Part shown: piece after piece, positions 18,215-26,588 of the stretch
Layout of the letters: every line of letters begins with the position of its first letter
Position numbering within the stretch: the first letter of the stretch is position 1
Source: an uncultured Eubacterium sp.
GTDB taxonomy: Bacteria; Bacillota; Clostridia; Lachnospirales; Lachnospiraceae
Direction of reading: 5' to 3'
Length of the DNA: 64,000 bases
Assembly (NCBI GenBank): GCA_910577295.1
Contig: CAJTLS010000007.1
Coordinates: 34,060-98,059, forward strand
Program-made: the position numbers and the translations under genes
Notes under the pieces: model-generated
Told to the model about the DNA's origin: nothing
The model's input: the letters and a program-made list of their open reading frames with translations, nothing else
Databases searched by the model: none

Positions 18215-19819
18215 ATGAAATTAACGGATTTGCAAAATCAGATTTCTTCGGATTGGGAGCAAAAAGGATATCTGCTTCCTAAGTATAATCGAGACGAAGT
18301 AAAGAGCGCCACAAAGAGTGCGCCTGTCTGGGTACATTTTGGTGCGGGTAACATTTTTCGTGCGTTTCCGGCGGCAAAATTACAGGAACTTTTGAATGCG
18401 GGAGAATATGACCGCGGTGTTATTGTGGCGGAGAGTTTCGACCATGAGATTATAACAAAAGCGTATAAACCTTATGATGGATTGAGTCTTTCTGTTGTAT
18501 TGAAAGCAGATGGAACGATTGAAAAACATGTCGTGGGAAGCGTTGTGGAATCGCTTGTGGCAGATTCGTCAGTGACGGAAGACTGGCAGCGGCTGACAGA
18601 AATTTTCCGTCAGCCATCCTTACAGATGGTGACTTTTACAATTACGGAAAAGGGGTATTCTCTTGTCAACGGAAAAGGGGATAAACTGCCGGGAGTCGAA
18701 GAAGGGTTAGCGGCAGGTCCTGGCGGCCAGAGCCATTTGATGGGACGCATAGCAGCCTTTTGTTATGAGCGCTTTTTAGCGAATGCGGCGCCGCTTGCTC
18801 TTGTCAGCACGGACAACTGTTCTCACAATGGCGATAAGTTAAAGGAATCCGTGATGGCATTTGTGAAAGCTTGGAAGACTGCCGGCAAGGTAGAGGAAGA
18901 ATTTGTTTCTTATATGGAAGAAAAAATTTCTTTTCCATGGACAATGATTGATAAGATAACACCGAGACCGGATGAGAATGTAAAAGAGATGCTTGCGAAA
19001 GATGGATTTGAAGATACGGAAGTTATTGTGACAAAATTCAATACCTATACGGCGCCGTTTGTCAATTCAGAAGAAACCGGCTATTTAGTAGTGGAAGACG
19101 ATTTCCCGAATGGGCGGCCGCCATTGGAGAAAGCCGGTATTGTATTTACAGATAGAAAAACGGTTGATAAAGTGGAGAAGATGAAAGTATGTACTTGTCT
19201 GAATCCGTTGCACACGGCGTTGGCTGTCTATGGCTGTATGCTTGGCTATACATCCATTCATGCGGAAATGAAAGACGCGGAACTTAGTAAGCTGATTGAG
19301 ACAATGTGTTATCAGGAGGCGATGCCTGTCGTAGTAAATCCGGGCGTTATTGATCCAAAAGAATTTGCGGAAGCCGTTTTGAAGCTTCGTCTGCCGAATC
19401 CGTTTATGCCGGACGCACCGCAGCGCATTGCCTGCGATACTTCTCAAAAATTGCCAATCCGTTTTGGAGAGACGATTCGCCTGTACATGGAAAGAGACGA
19501 TTTGAACCCGCAGGATTTGACTTTGATACCTCTTGTGCTTGCCGGATGGTGCCGCTATCTGATGGGAATTGATGATGACGGAAAAGAATTTGAACAGAGT
19601 CCAGATCCACGTCTGGATGAGATGCGGGAGCATGTAAAGGGAATATCGCTTGGCGACACCGATGTACATACGGCTTTACAGCCGATTTTGTCGGATGCCA
19701 CCATCTTCGCCTCAGACCTTTATGAAGTTGGTCTTGGCGAGAAGATAGAAAGCATGTTTGTTGAATTGATTGCTGGACAGGGAGCGATTCGTGCCACCCT
19801 AAAGAAATATTTAGCCTGA
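18215..19819 (+). CDS. uxuB: Mannitol dehydrogenase-family oxidoreductase, probable fructuronate reductase
   Basis: This 534-residue protein has the Rossmann start VHFGAGNIFRAFPAAKL and the family segments STDNCSHNGDK and LRLPNPFMPDAPQRIACDTS. The family includes mannitol dehydrogenase, fructuronate reductase and tagaturonate reductase. The neighbour uxuA argues for fructuronate reductase, which makes D-mannonate with NADH. Polypeptides of 480-500 residues are more usual. The frame runs back to 18128, but GGGAGAG before ATG 18215 fixes the start. The stop codon falls inside the left end of a 150-bp inverted-repeat element. Confidence 0.85.
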   Translation: MKLTDLQNQISSDWEQKGYLLPKYNRDEVKSATKSAPVWVHFGAGNIFRAFPAAKLQELLNAGEYDRGVIVAESFDHEIITKAYKPYDGLSLSVVLKADGTIEKHVVGSVVESLVADSSVTEDWQRLTEIFRQPSLQMVTFTITEKGYSLVNGKGDKLPGVEEGLAAGPGGQSHLMGRIAAFCYERFLANAAPLALVSTDNCSHNGDKLKESVMAFVKAWKTAGKVEEEFVSYMEEKISFPWTMIDKITPRPDENVKEMLAKDGFEDTEVIVTKFNTYTAPFVNSEETGYLVVEDDFPNGRPPLEKAGIVFTDRKTVDKVEKMKVCTCLNPLHTALAVYGCMLGYTSIHAEMKDAELSKLIETMCYQEAMPVVVNPGVIDPKEFAEAVLKLRLPNPFMPDAPQRIACDTSQKLPIRFGETIRLYMERDDLNPQDLTLIPLVLAGWCRYLMGIDDDGKEFEQSPDPRLDEMREHVKGISLGDTDVHTALQPILSDATIFASDLYEVGLGEKIESMFVELIAGQGAIRATLKKYLA

Positions 19820-19960
19820 CGGTAGCGATTCGAACCCGTTTCTTAACCAGCTATTTTGCAAATGCGTTTGTTAGTTTCAACCGCCGCAGCCACTGCTGCG
19901 AAGCATTCAACTGCCTCCGCATTCACAAAATATACTACTCTCGGCGCACCGTAAGGCTAA
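19811..19960. repeat. 150-bp nested inverted-repeat element between convergent genes
   Basis: The ends TTAGCCTGACGGT (19811-19823) and ACCGTAAGGCTAA (19948-19960) are inverted with one mismatch. Inside, 19853-19866 pairs with 19918-19931 over 14 bp, and CGCAGC (19885-19890) pairs with GCTGCG (19895-19900). In the middle stem two pairs are G-U on the - strand but mismatched on the + strand, suggesting a - strand RNA structure. Each end supplies the stop codon of the flanking gene: TGA of uxuB and TAG of sigG. No T-run is seen, so a plain terminator is doubtful. Confidence 0.6.
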
Positions 19961-20733
19961 CTTAGATGATGTTTCATTGTGTTTAGCGCGTTTTTTTCCA
20001 GACGTGATACCTGCGCCTGTGAGATATGAATTTCCTCCGCTACTTCGGTTTGGGTTTTTCCCTCGAAGTAGCGGAGTTTTATTATGTGGTTTTCCCGCTC
20101 GGGCAAGTGCTCCAATGCGTCGCGCAGGGACAGGTGCTCGACCCAGTTTGCTTCTTTATTCTTTTTGTCGCTAATTTGGTCCATGACATATAAGGTATCG
20201 CCCCCCTCCGAATAAACGGGTTCATACAGCGATACCGGACTCTGGATGGCGTCTAGTGCAAATACAATATCTTCTGCTGGTATGTCAATTTCTTTGGCAA
20301 TATCTTCCAATGTCGGTTCATTTTCCTGACGTTTCATAAGAGCCTCTTTTGCATAAATTGCCTTGTATGCAGTATCCCGCAGGGAGCGGCTTACACGTAT
20401 GGCGTTGTTATCACGTAAATATCGTCTCACTTCGCCAATTATCATAGGCACGGCATAAGTGGAAAATTTTACCTCTTGACTTACATCAAAATTGTCGATA
20501 GCTTTCATAAGTCCTATGCAGCCGATTTGAAATAAATCATCAATATTTTCATTACTATTGTGAAAGCGTTGGATAATGCTGAGTACCAGACGGAGGTTTC
20601 CATGAATGTATTGTTCACGGGCTTTTTTATCACCTTTTTGTATTTTTTGAATTAATTCTTTCTTTTCTTCATTCGAGAGTAAAGGTAGTTTACTTGTATT
20701 GATTCCACAAATTTCAACTTTATAGTGAGCCAT
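19957..20733 (-). CDS. sigG: RNA polymerase sporulation sigma factor G
   Basis: This 258-residue sigma-70-family protein has the SigG signature start KVEICGINTSKLPLLSNEEK. Region 2 follows (NIDDLFQIGCIGLMKAIDNF, KFSTYAVPMIIGEVRRYLRD), and region 4 is a helix-turn-helix (GKTQTEVAEEIHISQAQVSR). SigG directs late forespore transcription, so the organism probably sporulates. AGGAGGG precedes the ATG on the - strand. It is the only - strand gene here, divergent from the ylmC-like gene. No spoIIGA-sigE pair lies beside it. I could not place its promoter with confidence. Confidence 0.96.
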   Translation of the reverse strand: MAHYKVEICGINTSKLPLLSNEEKKELIQKIQKGDKKAREQYIHGNLRLVLSIIQRFHNSNENIDDLFQIGCIGLMKAIDNFDVSQEVKFSTYAVPMIIGEVRRYLRDNNAIRVSRSLRDTAYKAIYAKEALMKRQENEPTLEDIAKEIDIPAEDIVFALDAIQSPVSLYEPVYSEGGDTLYVMDQISDKKNKEANWVEHLSLRDALEHLPERENHIIKLRYFEGKTQTEVAEEIHISQAQVSRLEKNALNTMKHHLS

Positions 20734-20838
20734 AGTCTGCCCTCCTATTGATTTGTAATATTAGGGTTGACGGTTTGCGAACGAATTATGCGTAATTTCA
20801 TAGAATGAATCAAAAGAAAAGGAGTTCGTGAGAAGAAT

Positions 20839-21132
20839 GTGGTAACAGCGCATTTTTTCACGCAGGCCGATATGAGAATTTGTGATTTAAAAGAAAAAGA
20901 AGTAATTAATATATGCGATGGGGAGCGGCTGGGATATGTGGAAGACGTCGAATTTGACCTCTGTACGGGACGGGTGACACATATAATAATTCCCGGGCCA
21001 TGTAAGTTTTTTGGCGTTTTGGGGCGGGAAGAAGAGTACATTATCGAAATCTGCCAGATTTGTAAAATCGGATGCGATTTAATTTTAGTTGACGTTAATC
21101 TGGAAAAGGTTCGCAAAAAATGTAGTTGTTAA
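20839..21132 (+). CDS. YlmC/YmxH-family (PRC-barrel-like) sporulation-associated protein
   Basis: This is a small protein of the YlmC/YmxH family (RICDLKEKEVINICDGERLG, HIIIPGPCKFFGVLGREEEY), a PRC-barrel-like fold of unknown activity often found near sigma-G genes. The start is uncertain. GTG at 20839 gives 97 residues with AAAGGAG 15 bases upstream; ATG at 20872 gives 86 residues and matches where I would expect the family to begin, but has no ribosome binding site. It is transcribed divergently from sigG. Confidence 0.8.
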   Translation: MVTAHFFTQADMRICDLKEKEVINICDGERLGYVEDVEFDLCTGRVTHIIIPGPCKFFGVLGREEEYIIEICQICKIGCDLILVDVNLEKVRKKCSC

Positions 21133-21136
21133 AGTC

Positions 21137-21165
21137 TTTACTTATGTGATGAAATCCGCTATAAT
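21137..21165 (+). promoter_or_regulatory. Sigma-A promoter for nrdR
   Basis: TTTACT (21137-21142), a 17-base spacer and a perfect TATAAT (21160-21165) lie 42 bases before the nrdR start codon. Confidence 0.7.
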
Positions 21166-21207
21166 CACCTTAATAAGGCGTTGCTGCCGCAACAAAGGAG
21201 AGAGAGA

Positions 21208-21666
21208 ATGAAGTGTCCGTTTTGCTCTGAAGACAATACAAAAGTAATTGACTCAAGGCCGGCTGATGACAACAGTTCCATCCGCCGCAGAAGACAATGT
21301 GAAAAATGTGGAAAACGATTTACGACTTATGAAAAACTGGAAACGATGCCGTTAATTGTCATTAAAAAAGATCAGGCGAGAGAACCGTACGACCGCTCCA
21401 AAATCGAAAAGGGCGTATTTCGCTCCTGCATTAAGCGGCCAATCTCCGTCGACCAGATAAATGAATTGGTCGACAGCGTAGAGAGCGCGGTTTTTAACTT
21501 GGGTGAAAAGGAAGTGCCAAGCGGCCGGATTGGAGAGATTTTGATGGATAAGTTACAAAAACTCGACCCGGTGGCGTATGTCCGCTTTGCCTCCGTATAT
21601 CGCGAATTTAAAGATGTAAATACATTTGTCGATGAGATTAAGAAGTTGTTAGACAGTCAAAACTAA
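21208..21666 (+). CDS. nrdR: Transcriptional repressor NrdR
   Basis: This 152-residue protein has the family's normal length. It opens with the zinc ribbon CPFCSEDNTKVIDSRP...CEKCGKRFTTYE and continues with an ATP-cone domain (VIKKDQAREPYDRSKIEKGV). NrdR represses ribonucleotide reductase genes in response to ATP/dATP. The frame begins at TTG 21181, but AAAGGAGAG before ATG 21208 sets the start. A sigma-A promoter lies directly upstream. No ribonucleotide reductase gene is in the window. Confidence 0.97.
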   Translation: MKCPFCSEDNTKVIDSRPADDNSSIRRRRQCEKCGKRFTTYEKLETMPLIVIKKDQAREPYDRSKIEKGVFRSCIKRPISVDQINELVDSVESAVFNLGEKEVPSGRIGEILMDKLQKLDPVAYVRFASVYREFKDVNTFVDEIKKLLDSQN

Positions 21667-21687
21667 ATGAAAAATAAAAATGCTCTC

Positions 21688-21716
21688 TTGTTTCTTTTTT
21701 TATCCTGTGCTATGAT
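21688..21716 (+). promoter_or_regulatory. Sigma-A promoter for comM-dprA
   Basis: TTGTTT (21688-21693), a 17-base spacer and TATGAT (21711-21716) lie 33 bases before the comM start. Confidence 0.65.
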
Positions 21717-21749
21717 GAGCGTGGGTTATTCTCCGGAACAGGAGGAGTT

Positions 21750-23279
21750 ATGTTTAGCAGTATTTACAGTGCGGATGTGGCAGGCATGGAAGCGCGCCTG
21801 ATCTGCATTGAGGCAGATGTCCATGACGGTCTGCCTGTTTTTGATATGGTGGGATATCTTGCTTCTGCCGTAAAGGAAGCGAGAGAACGTGTGCGTATTG
21901 CCATACGCAATATGGGAGTTCATTTTCCGGCGAAGCGGATTACCGTGAATCTGTCGCCGGCCAATCTGCGCAAGGAGGGAACGTCGTTCGACCTTCCCAT
22001 TGCCATTTCTCTATTAACCGCATTCGGTTTTTTATCCAAAGAGTGTACGAAAGACATATTAATGATAGGAGAGCTGGGACTCGATGGCAGTCTCCGCCCG
22101 GTTAAAGGCGTTCTCGCTATGATTCTGGAGGGGAGAAGACAGGGAATACGCCGTTTTGTCGTGCCCGATAAAAATGCAGGAGAGGGCGCAGTATTAGAAG
22201 ACATTGAAATCTATGGCCTCCAGACGTTAGCGCAGACGATGAAGTTTCTGCGCGGAGAATGTCCGTTGGCGCCGATTCGCGTTTCGTTTCAGAAATGGCG
22301 GAAAGAACAGGCGTATCAGGAAGATTTTTCGGATATCATCGGTCAGGGCGCGGCGAAGCGGGCGGCAGAAATTGCCATTGGAGGACGGCACAATCTGCTG
22401 ATGATAGGGCCGCCAGGGAGTGGTAAGACAATGTTGGCGAAAAGACTGCCCGGAATCATGCCCGTGATGGACTTGGAGGAGAGCCTTGAGATTACGAGGT
22501 TATACAGTATATGCGGGCTATTGCCAGAAGAGGATAGCGTCATGACGAAGAGGCCTTTTCGTGCGCCGCATCATACGATAACACAGACGGCGCTTACGGG
22601 AGGCGGGAGGCTTCCCATGCCGGGAGAGATTACATTGGCGGCCAAGGGGGTGCTTTTTTTGGATGAGTTACCGGAATTTAGCCGCAGTTCACTGGAAGTA
22701 CTGCGACAGCCGTTAGAAGAACATAAAGTTACGATTTCCCGCTTGGGTAAATCATACGAATATCCGTCGGACTGCATTTTTGTCGCCGCCATGAATCCCT
22801 GTCGCTGCGGATACTTTCCTGACCGAAAACGCTGTCGGTGCACGACGGGGGAGATACAGAGATATTTAGGGAAAATCAGCGAGCCGTTACTGGATAGGAT
22901 GGACTTATGTGTGGAGACGGGAATGCCCGATTTTTCGCTGTATGGCAGAGGGGATGAGTGTTCCGCACAAATCCGTGAGCGGGTGGAAAGGACGGTTCAG
23001 ATACAGAAGAAAAGGTATCGAAAAGAGGCGTTTTCTTATAACGGGGAGCTGCCGGAAACACTGTTGCACAAATACTGCCCAATGGAAAAAGATGAGCAGG
23101 AATATCTGAATCTGTTTTTTGAAGAAGAAAAGTGCAGTATGAGGAGAATAACAAGAGTTGTCAGGGTGGCGAGGACGATTGCCGACTTAGAGGAAAGTGA
23201 ATGTATTTTAGAGAAACATCTGACCGAGGCGATGCGGTTTCGCAGCGTAGACCGCAGTTATTGGGGGGTGTCGATATGA
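21750..23279 (+). CDS. comM: YifB/ComM-family Mg-chelatase-like AAA ATPase
   Basis: This 509-residue protein has an N-terminal Lon-protease-like fold (NLSPANLRKEGTSFDLPIAI), a Walker A motif GPPGSGKTMLAKRLPG at about 220-235, Walker B LFLDELPEF, and a C-terminal Mg-chelatase-type lid with Cys motifs (NPCRCGYFPDRKRCRC). ComM proteins act as hexameric helicases promoting branch migration during natural transformation. GGAGGAG precedes the ATG. It overlaps dprA by ATGA, matching a joint role in handling incoming DNA. Confidence 0.94.
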   Translation: MFSSIYSADVAGMEARLICIEADVHDGLPVFDMVGYLASAVKEARERVRIAIRNMGVHFPAKRITVNLSPANLRKEGTSFDLPIAISLLTAFGFLSKECTKDILMIGELGLDGSLRPVKGVLAMILEGRRQGIRRFVVPDKNAGEGAVLEDIEIYGLQTLAQTMKFLRGECPLAPIRVSFQKWRKEQAYQEDFSDIIGQGAAKRAAEIAIGGRHNLLMIGPPGSGKTMLAKRLPGIMPVMDLEESLEITRLYSICGLLPEEDSVMTKRPFRAPHHTITQTALTGGGRLPMPGEITLAAKGVLFLDELPEFSRSSLEVLRQPLEEHKVTISRLGKSYEYPSDCIFVAAMNPCRCGYFPDRKRCRCTTGEIQRYLGKISEPLLDRMDLCVETGMPDFSLYGRGDECSAQIRERVERTVQIQKKRYRKEAFSYNGELPETLLHKYCPMEKDEQEYLNLFFEEEKCSMRRITRVVRVARTIADLEESECILEKHLTEAMRFRSVDRSYWGVSI

Positions 23280-24343
23280 GAGAAGATAAGTATGAGTACT
23301 GGCTTTGCCAGACTAAGTATTTGCGGCTGCAATCCATGCGCCGGCTCCGTGAGACATTTGTTCATGCGAAAGCAGTCTATGAAGCCCCCATACGATTACT
23401 GGAACGATGTTCCTTTTTAACAGAGAAAGAGAAAAAAATACTCCTTGAGGGAAAGAAAGACGGGGGATGGGAAAAGCGGTGGGAGGAGATGGGAGAGCGG
23501 GGCATTCGTGTTTTTACCTATTTCCATGACGGATATCCCAAACGGCTCCGGCATATATACCAACCGCCGAAATGTTTGTATGTCAAAGGAAACCTGCCAG
23601 AGGAAACGAAAATTTCTCTGGCAATCGTCGGTGCGAGGGATTGCAGCGTTTATGGGCGGGATATGGCGCGGATGTTCGGGTTCCGTCTGGCAGAGCAGGG
23701 GATTCAGGTGATAAGTGGGATGGCAAAGGGAGTGGACGGTTGGAGCCATCAGGGAGCGCTAGAGGCGGGAGGCGGTACGTTTGCCGTTTTGGGAACGGGA
23801 GTTGATGTGTGTTATCCGTCTTCCCATCAGGCGCTTTATCGAAGTATCGCAAGACATGGAGGCGTTATTTCAGAACTGCCGGTATCCACGAAAGCCATGC
23901 CACCCTATTTCCCGCAGCGAAACCGCATTATCAGCGGACTCTCCCAAGGGGTGCTTATTGTGGAAGCGAGGGAACGGAGCGGCTCGCTGATTACGGCGGA
24001 TGCTGCCTTAGAACAGGGCAGAGATGTTTTTGTCATACCAGGGCGAATCGGGGATGAGCTGAGTGAGGGCTGTAACCGCCTGATTCGACAGGGAGCGGTT
24101 CTCGTTTTGTCGCCGCAGGATATTTTACAATACTATAAGTTGGATTCGGCAGCAGAGCAGCCGCGGGAAGCGAAAAGCGACGACCTTTTATTGGCATGCA
24201 TGCAAATAAATCCCATGCATATAGATAGTATCATAGCAGAGACAAAGCTCTCTCCCACGGAAGCAATGAAAGGCCTGATTCGTTTGTGTCGGAACAGGAA
24301 AATTGAAGAGGTGGGAAGAGGATATTATCAAAAGAAATTATAA
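23276..24343 (+). CDS. dprA: DNA-processing protein DprA
   Basis: This 355-residue protein has the Rossmann-like DprA core: GARDCSVYGRDMARMFG, SGMAKGVDGWSHQGAL, GTGVDVCYPSSH, FPQRNRIISGLS and VEARERSGSLITADAALEQG. The C-terminus resembles a winged helix. DprA loads RecA on single-stranded DNA taken up in transformation. The frame runs back to 23201, but the ATG at 23276, overlapping the comM stop, has GGGGGGTG upstream. Together with comM it suggests the lineage has or had competence functions. Confidence 0.95.
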   Translation: MREDKYEYWLCQTKYLRLQSMRRLRETFVHAKAVYEAPIRLLERCSFLTEKEKKILLEGKKDGGWEKRWEEMGERGIRVFTYFHDGYPKRLRHIYQPPKCLYVKGNLPEETKISLAIVGARDCSVYGRDMARMFGFRLAEQGIQVISGMAKGVDGWSHQGALEAGGGTFAVLGTGVDVCYPSSHQALYRSIARHGGVISELPVSTKAMPPYFPQRNRIISGLSQGVLIVEARERSGSLITADAALEQGRDVFVIPGRIGDELSEGCNRLIRQGAVLVLSPQDILQYYKLDSAAEQPREAKSDDLLLACMQINPMHIDSIIAETKLSPTEAMKGLIRLCRNRKIEEVGRGYYQKKL

Positions 24344-24350
24344 AATGTGC

Positions 24351-24378
24351 TTGAAACGTAAAAAAAAATGGTGTATGC
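24351..24378 (+). promoter_or_regulatory. Sigma-A promoter for topA
   Basis: TTGAAA (24351-24356), a 16-base A-rich spacer and TATGCT (24373-24378) lie about 90 bases before topA. A 6-bp hairpin, GTTGAA/TTCAAC at 24386-24406, sits in the leader. Confidence 0.6.
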
Positions 24379-24465
24379 TAGGATACGTTGAAATTTTCAG
24401 GTTCAACTAAATAGGGAGCGACATTAACGGTATTCTTTCCGCTGCGCTTCTGAATGGAGGTTTAT

Positions 24466-26535
24466 ATGGCTAAGAATCTTATTATAGTAGAGTCTCCGGC
24501 AAAGTCGAAGACCATCAAGAAATTTTTAGGGAAAAATTACGAGGTGGTGGCGTCAAATGGTCATGTCCGTGACATGCCGAAAAGTCAGATGGGAGTAGAT
24601 TTTGACAATGACTTTGAGCCAAAGTATATTACGATAAGGGGAAAAGGCGATTTGCTTGCTTCCCTGCGCAAAGAGGTGAAGAAAGCAGATAAAATATATC
24701 TGGCAACAGACCCCGACCGCGAGGGAGAGGCGATTTCATGGCATTTGTGCCATGCGCTCAAACTAGACGAGAAAAAGACGAGTCGTATTACTTTCAATGA
24801 AATTACGAAAAATGCGGTAAAACAATCGCTTAAACAATCGAGAGACATTGATATGGATTTAGTAGACGCACAGCAGGCCAGACGTGTGCTTGACCGTCTG
24901 GTGGGCTACTCCATCAGTCCGTTATTGTGGGAAAAAGTGAAACGGGGATTGAGCGCCGGACGTGTGCAGTCAGTTGCTCTGCGCATAATTGCAGACAGAG
25001 AGAGTGAAATAGACGCCTTTATTCCAAAAGAATATTGGACGATAGAAGTAAACTTTCAGGTAAAGGGCTTGAAGAAGCCGTTTTTTGCAAAATATTACGG
25101 GAATCCGGAAAAGTATGAAATTTCTTCCAAAGAAGAAGTAGAGCAGATTGTGAAGGAGCTGCAGCAGAGTACATTTACGATAAGCCAAATCCGCAAGAGC
25201 GAGAGAACAAAAAAATCTCCTCTGCCGTTTACGACTTCCACGCTTCAGCAGGAAGCCTCCAAGAGACTGAACTTTGCCACCCGCAAAACGATGCAGATAG
25301 CCCAGCAGTTATATGAGGGCGTGGCAGTAAAAGGGCATGGTACGATTGGTCTGATTACTTATCTGCGAACAGATTCGACACGTATTTCAGAAGAAGCAGA
25401 TGCGTTATGCAAAGAGTATATCACAGAACATTATGGAGCGGAGAACATAATTGAAGCGGCGTCAGCCCAGAAACCGAATAAAAAGATTCAGGATGCTCAT
25501 GAAGCAATCCGCCCGACGTATGTAGAATTGTCGCCGGCTCAAATCAAAGAATCATTGACGAGGGATCAGTTTCGTCTGTACCAATTAATATGGAAACGTT
25601 TCGTGGCAAGTCGTATGCATGCGGCAAAATACGAGACGGTATCCGTGCGTATCGACGCAGGGAAACATCAGTTTACGAGCGCGGGTTCGAAGTTAGTCTT
25701 TCCGGGGTATCTTACCGTGTATCAGGGGGATGACGATAAAGAAGAGGCAAATTCCGTTTTGGAGAAGCTAACCAAGGATTCGCAGCTTTCCATGCAGGAA
25801 CTTTTGCCGGAACAGCATTTTACGCAGCCGCCGGCACACTTTACGGAAGCCTCTCTCGTAAAGACGCTGGAAGAATTGGGAATCGGACGTCCGAGCACGT
25901 ATGCACCAACGATTACGACGCTGATCTCACGGCGTTACGTTGCGAAAGAGAAAAAGAATTTATACCTGTCTGAGTTGGGAGACATCGTGAATCAGATTAT
26001 GGTAAGTGCGTTCCCGAGTATTGTAGATGTAAATTTTACCGCAACGATGGAAGCGCTGCTTGATGGTGTTGCCGAGGGGAACGTCGAGTGGAAAACGATT
26101 GTGCGCAATTTCTATCCAGATTTGGAAAAAGCAGTAAATCAAGCGGAAGAAGCGTTGGAGAAAATTAAAATAGAAGATGAAGTTACCGATGTCATATGTG
26201 ATTTATGTGGTCGCAATATGGTGATTAAGTATGGGCCGCACGGCAAATTCCTTGCCTGTCCGGGATTTCCCGAGTGCCGGAATACAAAACCGTATTATGA
26301 AAAGACCGGCGTCAAATGTTCAAAATGCGGCGGGGAGATTGTCATTAAGAAGACGCAGAAAGGACGGCGTTATTATGGCTGCGAGAACAATCCAGAATGC
26401 GATGTTATGACATGGCAGAGGCCGTCGGGCGAGATTTGCCCGAAATGCGGAAATATGATGTTGGAAAAAGGAAACCGGCTTGTGTGCGCCGACAGCGCCT
26501 GCGGATATCTGGTTGAAAAACAAAAAAACAGTTAA
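24466..26535 (+). CDS. topA: DNA topoisomerase I
   Basis: This 689-residue type IA topoisomerase relaxes negative supercoils. It starts with the TOPRIM domain (IIVESPAKSKTIKKFLG; DPDREGEAISWH). The active-site tyrosine is Tyr299 in LITYLRTDSTRIS. Three C-terminal zinc ribbons follow: CDLCGRNM...CPGFPEC, CSKCGGEI...CENNPEC and CPKCGNMM...CADSAC. GGAGGT before ATG 24466 decides the start over the in-frame ATG at 24454. The order dprA-topA-codY-flgB mirrors the Bacillus chromosome, minus the trmFO-xerC-clpQ-clpY genes that stand there. Confidence 0.97.
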   Translation: MAKNLIIVESPAKSKTIKKFLGKNYEVVASNGHVRDMPKSQMGVDFDNDFEPKYITIRGKGDLLASLRKEVKKADKIYLATDPDREGEAISWHLCHALKLDEKKTSRITFNEITKNAVKQSLKQSRDIDMDLVDAQQARRVLDRLVGYSISPLLWEKVKRGLSAGRVQSVALRIIADRESEIDAFIPKEYWTIEVNFQVKGLKKPFFAKYYGNPEKYEISSKEEVEQIVKELQQSTFTISQIRKSERTKKSPLPFTTSTLQQEASKRLNFATRKTMQIAQQLYEGVAVKGHGTIGLITYLRTDSTRISEEADALCKEYITEHYGAENIIEAASAQKPNKKIQDAHEAIRPTYVELSPAQIKESLTRDQFRLYQLIWKRFVASRMHAAKYETVSVRIDAGKHQFTSAGSKLVFPGYLTVYQGDDDKEEANSVLEKLTKDSQLSMQELLPEQHFTQPPAHFTEASLVKTLEELGIGRPSTYAPTITTLISRRYVAKEKKNLYLSELGDIVNQIMVSAFPSIVDVNFTATMEALLDGVAEGNVEWKTIVRNFYPDLEKAVNQAEEALEKIKIEDEVTDVICDLCGRNMVIKYGPHGKFLACPGFPECRNTKPYYEKTGVKCSKCGGEIVIKKTQKGRRYYGCENNPECDVMTWQRPSGEICPKCGNMMLEKGNRLVCADSACGYLVEKQKNS

Positions 26536-26538
26536 TGC

Positions 26539-26567
26539 TTGTCAATTGAATGATTTTGTGATAATAT
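26539..26567 (+). promoter_or_regulatory. Sigma-A promoter for codY
   Basis: TTGTCA (26539-26544), a 17-base spacer and TAATAT (26562-26567). Transcription should begin near 26574, so the messenger has a leader of only about 15 bases before ATG 26589. Confidence 0.68.
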
Positions 26568-26588
26568 TGTCACATGGGGGACAAGTGT

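Noticed and set aside
19828..19839. T-arm-like GATTCGAACCCG, suggesting a tRNA on the - strand
   Set aside because: The flanking bases do not form a T-stem, and no acceptor, D or anticodon arms can be drawn.
24391..24405. Possible CodY box in the topA leader (AATTTTCAG start)
   Set aside because: Only 9 of 15 positions match; the second half of the palindrome is absent.
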